A DNA stretch of 24,104 nt from Clostridiales bacterium (GTDB lineage: Bacteria; Bacillota_A; Clostridia; Saccharofermentanales; Saccharofermentanaceae), in the NCBI GenBank assembly GCA_017649745.1, contig JAGCGE010000232.1, positions 1 through 24,104 on the forward strand. The letters run 5' to 3'. Numbering within the stretch: the first letter of the stretch is position 1; the number at the start of each line of letters is the position of its first letter. Shown piece after piece: positions 14,631 through 21,353 of this stretch. The position numbers and the translations under genes are program-made. The notes beneath the pieces were generated by a model. That model ran no database searches and had not been told where the DNA came from. It saw only the letters and a list, made by a program, of their open reading frames with translations.

Positions 14631-16265
14631 TTAATCCTGGTTCTCGAAGTCTACGAGATGCTCCTGACCATAGAGCTTTCTGAGCTTCGGCTTCTCGATC
14701 TTACCTGTCGCATTACGAAGAACAGGTGCGAAGATGATCTGACGAGGTCTCTTGTATCTAGGAAGCTGGAGGCAGAATTCGTTAACTTCGTCTTCTGTAA
14801 GCTCCATGCCCGGCTTAACTTCGATGATAGCGCCTTCGATCTCACCAAGTCTCTTATCAGGAAGACCGATGACAGCTACGTCCTTGATCTTGTCGTTCTT
14901 CATGAGAAAGTCCTCGATCTCAACAGGATAGAGGTTCTCACCACCTGATACGATAACGTCCTTCTTACGGTCAACAAGGTAGATGAATCCGTCTTCATCC
15001 TCACGACCCATATCACCTGTGAGGAGCCAGCCGTCCTTAAGAACTTCAGCTGTTGCCTCAGGGTTATTGAAGTAGCAGACCATTACGCCGTCGCCCTTAA
15101 CACAGAGCTCACCAACTTCACCCTTGTTTACGATGTCGCCGTTCTCGTTGATGATCTTGCACTCCCAGCCGTAACCAGGGATTCCGATAGCACCTACCTT
15201 ATTAACGTTCTCAACACCAAGGTGTACGCAGCCAGGTCCGATGGACTCTGAAAGACCGTAGTTAGTATCGTACTGATGCTTAGGGAAATATGCGAGCCAT
15301 CTCTTGATAAGTGACTTAGGTACAGGCTGAGCACCGATGTGCATGAGTCTCCACTGGTCGAGCTTATAATCTGAGAGTTTGATATCTCCTCTGTCTAATG
15401 CATCGAGGATGTCCTGTGCCCACGGTACAAGGAGCCATACGATAGTGCAGTGCTCGTTAGAAACTGCATCCATGATGTACTTAGGCTTTGTTCCGCGAAG
15501 GAGGACAGCTCTAGAACCGCTGACCAAAGAGCCCATCCAGTGCATCTTAGCGCCTGTGTGATAAAGTGGCGGGATACAAAGGAAGCAGTCATCTCTGGAT
15601 GTAGAGTGATGGTTCTGCTCAACCTTAGCTGCGTGCATAAGGCTCTTATGCTTATGAAGGATAGCCTTAGGGAAACCTGTTGTACCTGAGCTGAAATAGA
15701 TAGCGCCGTAATCTTCATCAGTGATCTTGATGTTAGGACGCTCACTTGAATAGTCTGAAGTGATAACACGATAGTCCTCAGCAAATGTCGGGCAGTTCTC
15801 GCCAACAAAGATGAGGGCACGGTTCTTGTGAAGCTCGTTCTCAATGTTTTCGATACGGCCAATGAATTCAGGTCCGAAGAAAAGAACGTCGAGCTCTGCA
15901 AGATTCGAGCAATATAAGATCTCGTCTGATGTGTAACGGAAGTTAAGAGGTACTGCAATAGCGCCTGTCTTAAGGATACCGAAATAGATAGGAAGCCACT
16001 CGAGGCAGTTCATCATGAGGATACCGATCTTGTTATCCTTCTTGATACCGCGGCTCAAGAGCATATTAGCAAGTCTATTAGCCTTCTCGTCGAAAACCTT
16101 CCATGAGATCTCTCTTCTATATGCCTGCTTCTCAGTAGGCTGGATGAGTTCATACTCTTTCCATGTAATGCGTCCGAGTTCCTGCTGTTCAGGATTAAGC
16201 TCTACAAGAGCAACTTCGTCGCCGTATAATTCTGCATTTCTTTCCAAATACTCTGTTACAGGCAT
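14631..16265 (-). CDS. AMP-forming acyl-CoA synthetase/ligase
   Basis: The 544-aa product is an ANL-superfamily adenylating enzyme that activates a carboxylic acid with ATP and joins it to CoA. Visible motifs are the P-loop YFSSGTTGFPKA (residues 190-201), YGLSES (A5), GWLLTGDMG with the ribose-binding Asp (A7), DRKKDVIVSGGENLYPVEIED at the hinge, and the C-terminal catalytic Lys in NATGKIEKPKLR. An extra segment (about residues 30-52) gives two similar TWKEYE/SWKVFDE stretches. I believe this is normal for one Firmicutes subfamily. The substrate, probably a fatty or short/medium-chain acid, cannot be fixed. A GGAG ribosome binding site precedes the ATG. It is transcribed alone, with its own promoter and terminator. 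Confidence 0.9.
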   Translation of the reverse strand: MPVTEYLERNAELYGDEVALVELNPEQQELGRITWKEYELIQPTEKQAYRREISWKVFDEKANRLANMLLSRGIKKDNKIGILMMNCLEWLPIYFGILKTGAIAVPLNFRYTSDEILYCSNLAELDVLFFGPEFIGRIENIENELHKNRALIFVGENCPTFAEDYRVITSDYSSERPNIKITDEDYGAIYFSSGTTGFPKAILHKHKSLMHAAKVEQNHHSTSRDDCFLCIPPLYHTGAKMHWMGSLVSGSRAVLLRGTKPKYIMDAVSNEHCTIVWLLVPWAQDILDALDRGDIKLSDYKLDQWRLMHIGAQPVPKSLIKRWLAYFPKHQYDTNYGLSESIGPGCVHLGVENVNKVGAIGIPGYGWECKIINENGDIVNKGEVGELCVKGDGVMVCYFNNPEATAEVLKDGWLLTGDMGREDEDGFIYLVDRKKDVIVSGGENLYPVEIEDFLMKNDKIKDVAVIGLPDKRLGEIEGAIIEVKPGMELTEDEVNEFCLQLPRYKRPRQIIFAPVLRNATGKIEKPKLRKLYGQEHLVDFENQD

Positions 16266-16324
16266 TTTCTTACTCCTATTCTACAAATACTACAAAAACT
16301 ACACGTATTAAACATGCCTATATG

Positions 16325-16352
16325 AGTATACCAAGTTTTCAGAACAAAACAA
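16325..16352 (-). promoter_or_regulatory. Candidate promoter for the acyl-CoA synthetase gene
   Basis: Minus-strand -35 TTGTTT (16352-16347), 16-bp spacer and -10 TATACT (16330-16325) preceded by TGG (an extended -10). It is divergent from the tRNA-Pro promoter. Confidence 0.5.
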
Positions 16353-16388
16353 TATATTATAATAATTGCACCTTTTTGATATTACCCC

Positions 16389-16417
16389 TTGCAAAATCTT
16401 AAAACACTCGTTATAAT
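16389..16417 (+). promoter_or_regulatory. Promoter of tRNA-Pro(TGG)
   Basis: The -35 TTGCAA (16389-16394), 17-bp spacer and perfect -10 TATAAT (16412-16417) end 11 bp before the tRNA 5' end. Confidence 0.85.
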
Positions 16418-16428
16418 ACTTTGGCAAT

Positions 16429-16504
16429 CGAGGTGTAGCGCAGTTGGTAGCGTACGTGCTTTGGGAGCATGGGGTCGCAGGTTCGAACCCTGTCACCTCG
16501 ACCA
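16429..16504 (+). tRNA. tRNA-Pro(TGG)
   Basis: A 76-nt cloverleaf with encoded CCA. The acceptor stem CGAGGTG/CACCTCG is perfect. The D arm is GCGC/GCGT, the anticodon stem CGTGC/GCATG, and the anticodon TGG lies at 16462-16464 in loop TTTGGGA. The T arm is GCAGG/CCTGT with TTCGAAC. It reads proline codons, mainly CCA and CCG. Confidence 0.96.
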
Positions 16505-16508
16505 TTCA

Positions 16509-16546
16509 GGCTTAGAACCGCAAAGGTTCTGAGCCTCTTTGTTTTT
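16509..16546 (+). terminator. Terminator of tRNA-Pro(TGG)
   Basis: GGCTTAGAACC (16509-16519) pairs with GGTTCTGAGCC (16525-16535) in an 11-bp stem with one wobble pair, followed by TCTTTGTTTTT. It abuts the AAGGAG ribosome binding site of the patatin gene. Confidence 0.9.
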
Positions 16547-16559
16547 AAGGAGTTATGAG

Positions 16560-17411
16560 ATGGCAACTGGACTGGTACTTGAAGGCGGCGCACTAAGAGG
16601 TCTGTTTACCTCAGGCATAATCGACGTTTTTCTCGAAAACAATATTAAATTTGACTGCGCTGTCGGTGTTTCCGCAGGCGTGGTTTTCGGCACGAACCTT
16701 AAGTCACATCAGTGCGGTCGTGGCATCAGATATAACCTTAAGTATTCCGGCTACTGGAAATATAAGAGCTTCAGGTCGCTGATCCTAACAGGCGACTTGT
16801 TCGGTGCTGAGTTCTGCTATCATAAGCTTCCTAATGAATTAGACAGATTCGATTCTGAAGTCTTCAGGAACGATCCGATGGACTTCTATAGCGTTGTAAC
16901 TGACTGCGAAACCGGTGAGCCGTTTTATAAGAAGCTTACTGACGGCGGCTATGAAGATCTCGAATGGGTAAGAGCTTCCGCTTCTATGCCCCTTGCTTCT
17001 AAGATAGTCAGTATCGGCGGACGTAAATACTTAGACGGCGGAATCTCAGATTCCATCCCGCTAAGATTCATGGAAGATCAAGGCTTTAAGCGTAACGTGG
17101 TTATTCTCACTCAACCTGAAGATTATGTTAAACAGCCGTATAAGATCATGCCTATCGTAAAGACGGTCCTTCACGGTTATCCGGAGCTTGTTAAGAGTGT
17201 CGGCAACAGGCACGTTATGTATAACGAGCAGACTAAGTATGTAAAGACGCGTGAAGCAGAAGGCGCTGCTTTTGTGATCAGGCCTGAATCAGCACTTAAT
17301 ATCAAGCCGACTGAGAAAGACCCTGATGAACTTAAGAGGGTCTACGATCATGGTGTTGCTGTCGGAAATAAGGTCCTCGCTGACCTTAAGACTTTCTTGT
17401 CTGACTCTTGA
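16560..17411 (+). CDS. Patatin-like phospholipase
   Basis: The 283-aa product carries the patatin Ser-Asp dyad. The oxyanion loop is GGALRG (residues 9-14), the nucleophile is S38 in GVSAG, and the Asp is D159 in DGG (KYLDGGISDS). Bacterial members are lipid acyl hydrolases, cytoplasmic or membrane-associated; this one matches the YjjU/RssA-like group in length. An in-frame TTG lies at 16539, but the ATG at 16560 is chosen because AAGGAG ends 7 bp upstream. There is no room for a separate promoter between the tRNA terminator and this start, so expression probably depends on read-through from the tRNA promoter. Its 3' end overlaps the convergent GGDEF gene by 26 bp. Confidence 0.92.
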   Translation: MATGLVLEGGALRGLFTSGIIDVFLENNIKFDCAVGVSAGVVFGTNLKSHQCGRGIRYNLKYSGYWKYKSFRSLILTGDLFGAEFCYHKLPNELDRFDSEVFRNDPMDFYSVVTDCETGEPFYKKLTDGGYEDLEWVRASASMPLASKIVSIGGRKYLDGGISDSIPLRFMEDQGFKRNVVILTQPEDYVKQPYKIMPIVKTVLHGYPELVKSVGNRHVMYNEQTKYVKTREAEGAAFVIRPESALNIKPTEKDPDELKRVYDHGVAVGNKVLADLKTFLSDS

Positions 17412-18552
17412 ATATCGCCTTAGCTTTATATAGTTCAGCATCAGCTGCTGCTACGGCATTCCTGTAATCAGGAAGTCCGCCCTTGAATGATGCATAGCCG
17501 ATACATGCTGTCAGCTCATATGGTGCTTCAGCATAGACATTTAGTCTCTTAAGTGTCTTCTTGATGTATTTACAAAGCTCCTCGACTGCTTCCCTCTCTT
17601 CAGTCTGAACGACGATTATAAACTCGTCGCCGCCGTAACGGGCAACAAACGGATGAAGTTCGTTCATGGCGCATGCTTTTCGAAGAGCATCGGCTGTCCT
17701 TACGACTGCTACGTCACCTTCCATGTGACCGTACTTGTCGTTGATCGACTTAAAGTTGTTGAGGTCCATCATGAGGACGAAGAAAGTATCCTTGCCGTTA
17801 CTTTTCGAGAGCTCCGTATCGACATATCTCTTAAGCTGGGTTCTGTTGTTGAGCTTCGTAAGAGGATCTATGGATACCATGTTCTCGATGGACAGGATGT
17901 AGATATAGAACATCAGGATGGTCGAGCCGAAGCAGAACAGAGGGGCGCGCAGCCACACCGACTGAATGAGGCCGAAGATCGCCACGACGATCGGATAGAT
18001 CGCATAGACAAGGAAGTTGAACCTCCTTATGTAGTGCTCTTTCTGGAATGCGCGCATGAACGCACGAATGGATGCACACACGACGTATGTGGACGGGATA
18101 AAGAACAGAAGGAAATAATAAAATGGCGTAGGGACCATATCGTCGCCTAAGACCTTGTCCCTGAAGAACAGGAACATAAGAGACACGATAAGTGTCGAAA
18201 ACAGTGTCGGAAGCTGGATCACAAGCCTGTTACTCAGGTGCTTAATGTACTTCGCACCGCCGATGAGCTCAATGTAGGAGAACCAGAAACACGACAGATA
18301 ACAGATGATCACGCTGTTACTTATGTTGACAAGTGAGACCGAAAGGATCGACGGCGGAATGATCTTCTCCAGAAGGAGCACCCAGATAATGTCACTAAAG
18401 AAATAGATCACGTGGCATATCATGATCGTATCGAAAACGCGCTGTCTCTCCTGTCGATCGACACCACGCCAGCTCCTGCCGAGCATGACGGCAAAGATCA
18501 ATATACAGACAACATTCGCTTCAATGTAATAAAAGGCGTAATTAAGCTCCAT
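17386..18552 (-). CDS. Membrane diguanylate cyclase (GGDEF)
   Basis: The 388-aa product has about seven hydrophobic segments in residues 7-221, then a GGDEF domain (about 222-385). The domain starts DPLTKLNNR and contains the active-site motif RYGGDEF (GGDEF at 307-311), with MMDLNNFKSINDKYGH for metal and substrate binding. It should make cyclic di-GMP from GTP at the cytoplasmic face. The allosteric I-site RxxD expected near residues 298-301 is absent (ELHP), so feedback inhibition by that route is unlikely. It is the last gene of a three-gene operon, 15 bp after a 365-aa membrane protein, which suggests that the upstream proteins may set or respond to its activity. The ribosome binding site is weak (GGAAC). 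Confidence 0.9.
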   Translation of the reverse strand: MELNYAFYYIEANVVCILIFAVMLGRSWRGVDRQERQRVFDTIMICHVIYFFSDIIWVLLLEKIIPPSILSVSLVNISNSVIICYLSCFWFSYIELIGGAKYIKHLSNRLVIQLPTLFSTLIVSLMFLFFRDKVLGDDMVPTPFYYFLLFFIPSTYVVCASIRAFMRAFQKEHYIRRFNFLVYAIYPIVVAIFGLIQSVWLRAPLFCFGSTILMFYIYILSIENMVSIDPLTKLNNRTQLKRYVDTELSKSNGKDTFFVLMMDLNNFKSINDKYGHMEGDVAVVRTADALRKACAMNELHPFVARYGGDEFIIVVQTEEREAVEELCKYIKKTLKRLNVYAEAPYELTACIGYASFKGGLPDYRNAVAAADAELYKAKAIFKSQTRKS

Positions 18553-18567
18553 AGTTCCATGTATCTG

Positions 18568-19665
18568 TCAATATATACCAATAAACCGCGTTTTCTCTCC
18601 CTCATATACATTTACTATCTTACCATACATTAATCGATTCTTCTCCTTAGAAGAATATAAAGGGTTAGTATAATTCTTTACTTTGTACTCATTGCCCTCT
18701 TTCTCAACCACAAGGACCGTCGAAAGACTTGATATTCCGATGCTCTCTCCCGAAAAACCGACGAACATCGCCTTCCTTACCGTTTTCGCCTTCTTGATAG
18801 GACGCCTGTTCAAGAAGATCATCAGGAAAGCGTCAAGGAAGATAAGTCCCACAGTAGAGATGACCCAGAAGATAAGCACGATCACCAGCGCAAGATCGCT
18901 TTCCATACTCGAAAACATTGCAAGCGAAGCTACTGACGTAAGAAGAGTCGTAAAGACCGCCATCGCGAAAATTCCGACGATATCCTTGCCGGCACCGAAG
19001 TTCTTATATCTTTTATAAAAGGCAGCCTTCTCCTCATCACTCATCACGCGTGTCTCTTCGTCCAGACTAAAGATATTCGGATGATCGATAACGAACGGTT
19101 CCATGGTATCGAACGTTGTTTGGAACGAATCCAATATGCTCTTGGTAGCTTCCGTAGGCCTCATAAGAAAGCAGACAGCATCCTCATTAGATATCAGGAT
19201 CATCCTCTGACCTTCAGTTATGTCCTTATAATCCGTGCACGGAAGAAGATAATCATAAGGTCTTCCGCTTACATCGATAAAACCGTCCTCCCTGATGCCG
19301 AGCCTGCCTCTGCCCTTAAGGACTTTATTCACCGTGCAGCCGTTAATATAATACTTACCTTTGGAAAAGACTTTCTTCTGCGCGAGCCTGGAACCTGCTT
19401 TTCTTCCCACGATGAACATGATCACCGACATGATGATCAGCCCGAGTCTCATGAACAGATTAGCGAAACCTTCAAAAAACGGAGAATTAACAAAGCTTTT
19501 CGGAAGAAGGAATAAAAGCGCACCGCCTATCGCAAGGCCCAAAACAGCCCCCAGAACGCCGAATGCAGTACTAACGCCCTTTGCCGGATTAAGTATTCCT
19601 CCGACTATGTCCTTAGTATGAGAAGACAGTAGTTCCTTCTCACTTTGTGTCAGTTCTCTTCTCAT
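18568..19665 (-). CDS. Four-helix membrane protein of unknown function
   Basis: I do not recognise this 365-aa protein. It has two transmembrane pairs, at about residues 33-54/66-89 and 230-252/258-282. They frame a soluble domain of about 135 residues (about 92-225, containing KYYINGCTVNKVLKGRG). A short C-terminal soluble tail (about 295-365) carries VEKEGNEYKVKNYTNPL and GKIVNVYEGEKTRFIG. This tail looks like a small beta domain. The middle gene of the operon, it begins 11 bp after the 161-aa gene and ends 15 bp before the diguanylate cyclase gene. An AGAGGA ribosome binding site precedes the ATG. Any signalling role is inferred only from the neighbours. Confidence 0.7.
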   Translation of the reverse strand: MRRELTQSEKELLSSHTKDIVGGILNPAKGVSTAFGVLGAVLGLAIGGALLFLLPKSFVNSPFFEGFANLFMRLGLIIMSVIMFIVGRKAGSRLAQKKVFSKGKYYINGCTVNKVLKGRGRLGIREDGFIDVSGRPYDYLLPCTDYKDITEGQRMILISNEDAVCFLMRPTEATKSILDSFQTTFDTMEPFVIDHPNIFSLDEETRVMSDEEKAAFYKRYKNFGAGKDIVGIFAMAVFTTLLTSVASLAMFSSMESDLALVIVLIFWVISTVGLIFLDAFLMIFLNRRPIKKAKTVRKAMFVGFSGESIGISSLSTVLVVEKEGNEYKVKNYTNPLYSSKEKNRLMYGKIVNVYEGEKTRFIGIY

Positions 19666-19676
19666 TTTATCCTCTA

Positions 19677-20162
19677 TTAATCGTCGTATTCACCTTCGTA
19701 TGTAAGGAGGCAGATAAAGCCTGCGATTATAACGAAGATAGCGGCAAAAGCCATGAAATAATAACCGTAATAATTCGTGATAGTGGTGGTGAATGTATAA
19801 TCATTCGGATTATAACCGCCAAGCGCTGCCATAGCCTCCTTATACATACTCGCATTACTCGTCTCTACGCCTGCGGAGAACGTAAACTTCAACAAAAGAC
19901 CTACAAGGGACAATCCGGAGAACGTACCAAGTAGAGCTGATAATCTTCTCTTAGGAGAATTCGCAACAAAGATACCGGCTACACCAAGAAAGAGGATAAC
20001 AAATCCCATAATAGACGGCATGAGCTTAACATATTGGACAGTTTTCTCACCGGCACCAACGCCTTGGACGATCTCTATTTTCTGACATGGAATGAACAAC
20101 GTGGCGATCGTGATAACGCACGCTGCCATGTATAAGATCTTACCAAGCAGACTCTTATTCAT
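19677..20162 (-). CDS. Small four-helix membrane protein of unknown function
   Basis: The 161-aa product has predicted transmembrane segments at about residues 8-25, 46-66, 73-93 and 132-155. An extracytoplasmic loop lies between the third and fourth (about 95-130, with YKEAMAALGGYNPNDY) and an acidic tail YEGEYDD ends the protein. No family is recognised. The frame continues upstream, but the ATG at 20162 is chosen because GGAGG lies just upstream and MNKSLLGKILYMAA is a normal membrane-protein start. It is the first gene of the operon with the 365-aa protein and the diguanylate cyclase. Its 5' end is divergent from the tRNA-Pro(AGG) gene. Confidence 0.7.
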   Translation of the reverse strand: MNKSLLGKILYMAACVITIATLFIPCQKIEIVQGVGAGEKTVQYVKLMPSIMGFVILFLGVAGIFVANSPKRRLSALLGTFSGLSLVGLLLKFTFSAGVETSNASMYKEAMAALGGYNPNDYTFTTTITNYYGYYFMAFAAIFVIIAGFICLLTYEGEYDD

Positions 20163-20210
20163 ATTTACCTCCAACTCTTCCCAGAATGATGATACCATTA
20201 TCAGCTCAAA

Positions 20211-20239
20211 TTGACAAAGCATATAATAATAGCTATAAT
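20211..20239 (+). promoter_or_regulatory. Perfect consensus promoter of tRNA-Pro(AGG)
   Basis: The -35 TTGACA (20211-20216), 17-bp spacer and -10 TATAAT (20234-20239) are an exact match to the sigma-A consensus, 14 bp before the tRNA. A second TATAAT lies inside the spacer at 20222-20227. Confidence 0.9.
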
Positions 20240-20253
20240 TTCCTCGCATTTAA

Positions 20254-20329
20254 CGAGTCGTAGCGCAGTCGGTAGCGTACGTGCTTAGGGAGCATGGGGT
20301 CGCAGGTTCAAGTCCTGTCGCCTCGACCA
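20254..20329 (+). tRNA. tRNA-Pro with anticodon AGG, acceptor-stem mismatch
   Basis: A 76-nt cloverleaf with encoded CCA, clearly paralogous to tRNA-Pro(TGG) at 16429. The anticodon loop TTAGGGA gives AGG. The acceptor stem is CGAGTCG/CGCCTCG with one T:C mismatch at pair 5. D, anticodon and T stems are intact (T loop TTCAAGT). A34 is normally confined to tRNA-Arg in bacteria, so this is either a genuine A34 proline tRNA or a drifting duplicate. The perfect promoter and terminator argue that it is transcribed. Confidence 0.85.
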
Positions 20330-20403
20330 AATCTCTTCCAGAGACAGTTTGGGCCGCTACATCAGCGGCCCTTTTTGCTTCTACAGAGCATTTGGTCCGC
20401 TGG
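20325..20403 (+). repeat. 79-bp terminator module, copy 1
   Basis: Starts inside the tRNA 3' end (GACCAAAT) and ends ATTTGGTCCGCTGG. It aligns without gaps to 20451-20529 with 12 differences by hand count (about 85% identity). It contains the terminator at 20351-20376. Confidence 0.85.
20351..20376 (+). terminator. Terminator of tRNA-Pro(AGG)
   Basis: GGGCCGCT (20351-20358) and AGCGGCCC (20364-20371) form a perfect 8-bp stem with a 5-nt loop followed by TTTTT. Confidence 0.92.
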
Positions 20404-20458
20404 TACAGGATATTTACCACTCCAAGATCAATCAAATTGTGGCCTGAGCGGACCAAAT
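20390..20458. repeat. 12-bp inverted repeat enclosing a 45-nt structured spacer
   Basis: ATTTGGTCCGCT (20390-20401) and AGCGGACCAAAT (20447-20458) are perfect complements. Inside, CCAC (20417-20420) can pair with GTGG (20439-20442). The block ends in CGGACCA and so has some look of a decayed tRNA 3' half. A further copy of ATTTGGTCCGCT lies at 20516-20527. Confidence 0.75.
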
Positions 20459-20529
20459 CTTCCCCAGAGACAATTAGGGCCGCTTCATGAGCGGCCTTTT
20501 TTGTATTTTCAGAGCATTTGGTCCGCTGG
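20451..20529 (+). repeat. 79-bp terminator module, copy 2
   Basis: Second copy of the module, offset 126 bp from the first. It begins GACCAAATCT and ends ATTTGGTCCGCTGG, and carries its own terminator at 20476-20502. No gene lies between the two terminators. Confidence 0.85.
20476..20502 (+). terminator. Second, apparently gene-less terminator
   Basis: GGCCGCT (20478-20484) and AGCGGCC (20490-20496) pair around TCATG and are followed by six T. The direction is +, while the next gene runs on the minus strand. Confidence 0.85.
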
Positions 20530-20541
20530 GCGGAACTGCTG

Positions 20542-21261
20542 TCAGTTCTGAAGCTTATTGATCTGAGTCGTATCGATGATCTTCTGTGATCCGCAGAACG
20601 GACATGTCGCATGAAGATATGTCGAATCGATATCCATCGCACCACCGCAGTGATCGCATACGAGATCGACTGTGTTAGGACCTGTCCTTACGTTACGCTC
20701 CAACTTCTGACCTGTACGAACTTCGATATAGCGTCTTATATTCTCGATAGCCTTGTCTTCCTGATCGGAGATGTTGCCGTTAGCTCTAGCAACACTGTCG
20801 ATGTCCTGCATGAAATATACAAGTACGCTCGTGTCTGTCTTCTCGAGATAAGGTCTTATATCATTGAACGACATGTTAGTCGTGCTGATCCTCTGAACAT
20901 CTGCCTTATATGCATCAGCGATCATCGGATCTGCAATGAAATCTGTCGTTACTCTGTCGAGCTCGAGTTGCTCTTCCCTGCTGATCATTCCGTCTGCTCT
21001 GGCGATGTAGTAACAGCATGCGAGCTTACCTAAGTAATTGCTCATCTTCGTTCTCTGATCTTGCTGATATTTATTCACAGGAGCAGAGCTGTTGTAATTG
21101 ATCGCCTGCTGCTGAGCCTGCTGTCTGTTGTTCATAACATTAGCAACGAAAGCGCCTGCAGCTGCTGCACTAGCTGAAGCAACGGCTGTCTCTACAAGTC
21201 CGCCGTGTCTTCTCATCGGTGCACCTACCATCTGTCTGATAATAAATCTGCCGATTCCCAT
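20542..21261 (-). CDS. TerB-like protein with C-terminal zinc ribbon
   Basis: The 239-aa product has a small Ala-rich segment at residues 25-43 that may associate with the membrane. A Gln/Asn-rich linker follows (45-68), then an alpha-helical domain (about 72-185) with two acidic motifs typical of the TerB/DjlA fold, ARADGMISREE (87-97) and ARANGNISDQED (158-169). The C-terminal zinc ribbon has C202-x2-C205 and C220-x2-C223. TerB-like proteins are tied to stress and envelope-associated complexes. The actual role here is unknown, and no other ter genes are nearby. A GGAGGGG ribosome binding site precedes the ATG. Its stop codon lies in a 6-bp hairpin (20533-20548). Confidence 0.75.
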   Translation of the reverse strand: MGIGRFIIRQMVGAPMRRHGGLVETAVASASAAAAGAFVANVMNNRQQAQQQAINYNSSAPVNKYQQDQRTKMSNYLGKLACCYYIARADGMISREEQLELDRVTTDFIADPMIADAYKADVQRISTTNMSFNDIRPYLEKTDTSVLVYFMQDIDSVARANGNISDQEDKAIENIRRYIEVRTGQKLERNVRTGPNTVDLVCDHCGGAMDIDSTYLHATCPFCGSQKIIDTTQINKLQN

Positions 21262-21291
21262 AATCTGCCCCTCCGTTCTTTTACTGAATTT

Positions 21292-21320
21292 ATTATACTA
21301 TACCCTGCCTTTTCGAAAAG
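21292..21320 (-). promoter_or_regulatory. Candidate promoter for the TerB-like gene
   Basis: A perfect minus-strand -10 TATAAT (21297-21292) is present. The -35 (CTTTTC) is poor, but it overlaps the 12-bp palindrome CTTTTCGAAAAG at 21309-21320. Confidence 0.4.
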
Positions 21321-21330
21321 CATGACAGTT

Positions 21331-21353
21331 CGGAATAATGAAGTATTATTCCG
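21331..21353 (-). terminator. Hairpin over the lipoprotein stop codon
   Basis: CGGAATAAT (21331-21339) and ATTATTCCG (21345-21353) form a perfect 9-bp stem with a 5-nt loop that includes the TAA stop. No U-tract follows, so it may stabilise the mRNA 3' end or terminate weakly. Confidence 0.4.

Noticed and set aside
16354..16370. A TTATAAT-rich segment resembling a PerR box near the acyl-CoA synthetase promoter
   Set aside because: Only the left half fits; three positions of the right half differ, and the region is generally AT-rich.
20325..20460. An integrated element at a tRNA attachment site (direct repeat of the tRNA 3' end)
   Set aside because: The repeats are only 126 bp apart with no integrase or cargo; duplication of a terminator module explains it better.
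20250..20645. A 131-codon minus-strand frame containing GLEPATPCSLSTYA
   Set aside because: This phrase is the familiar false translation of the antisense of a tRNA gene, here tRNA-Pro(AGG) and its repeats.
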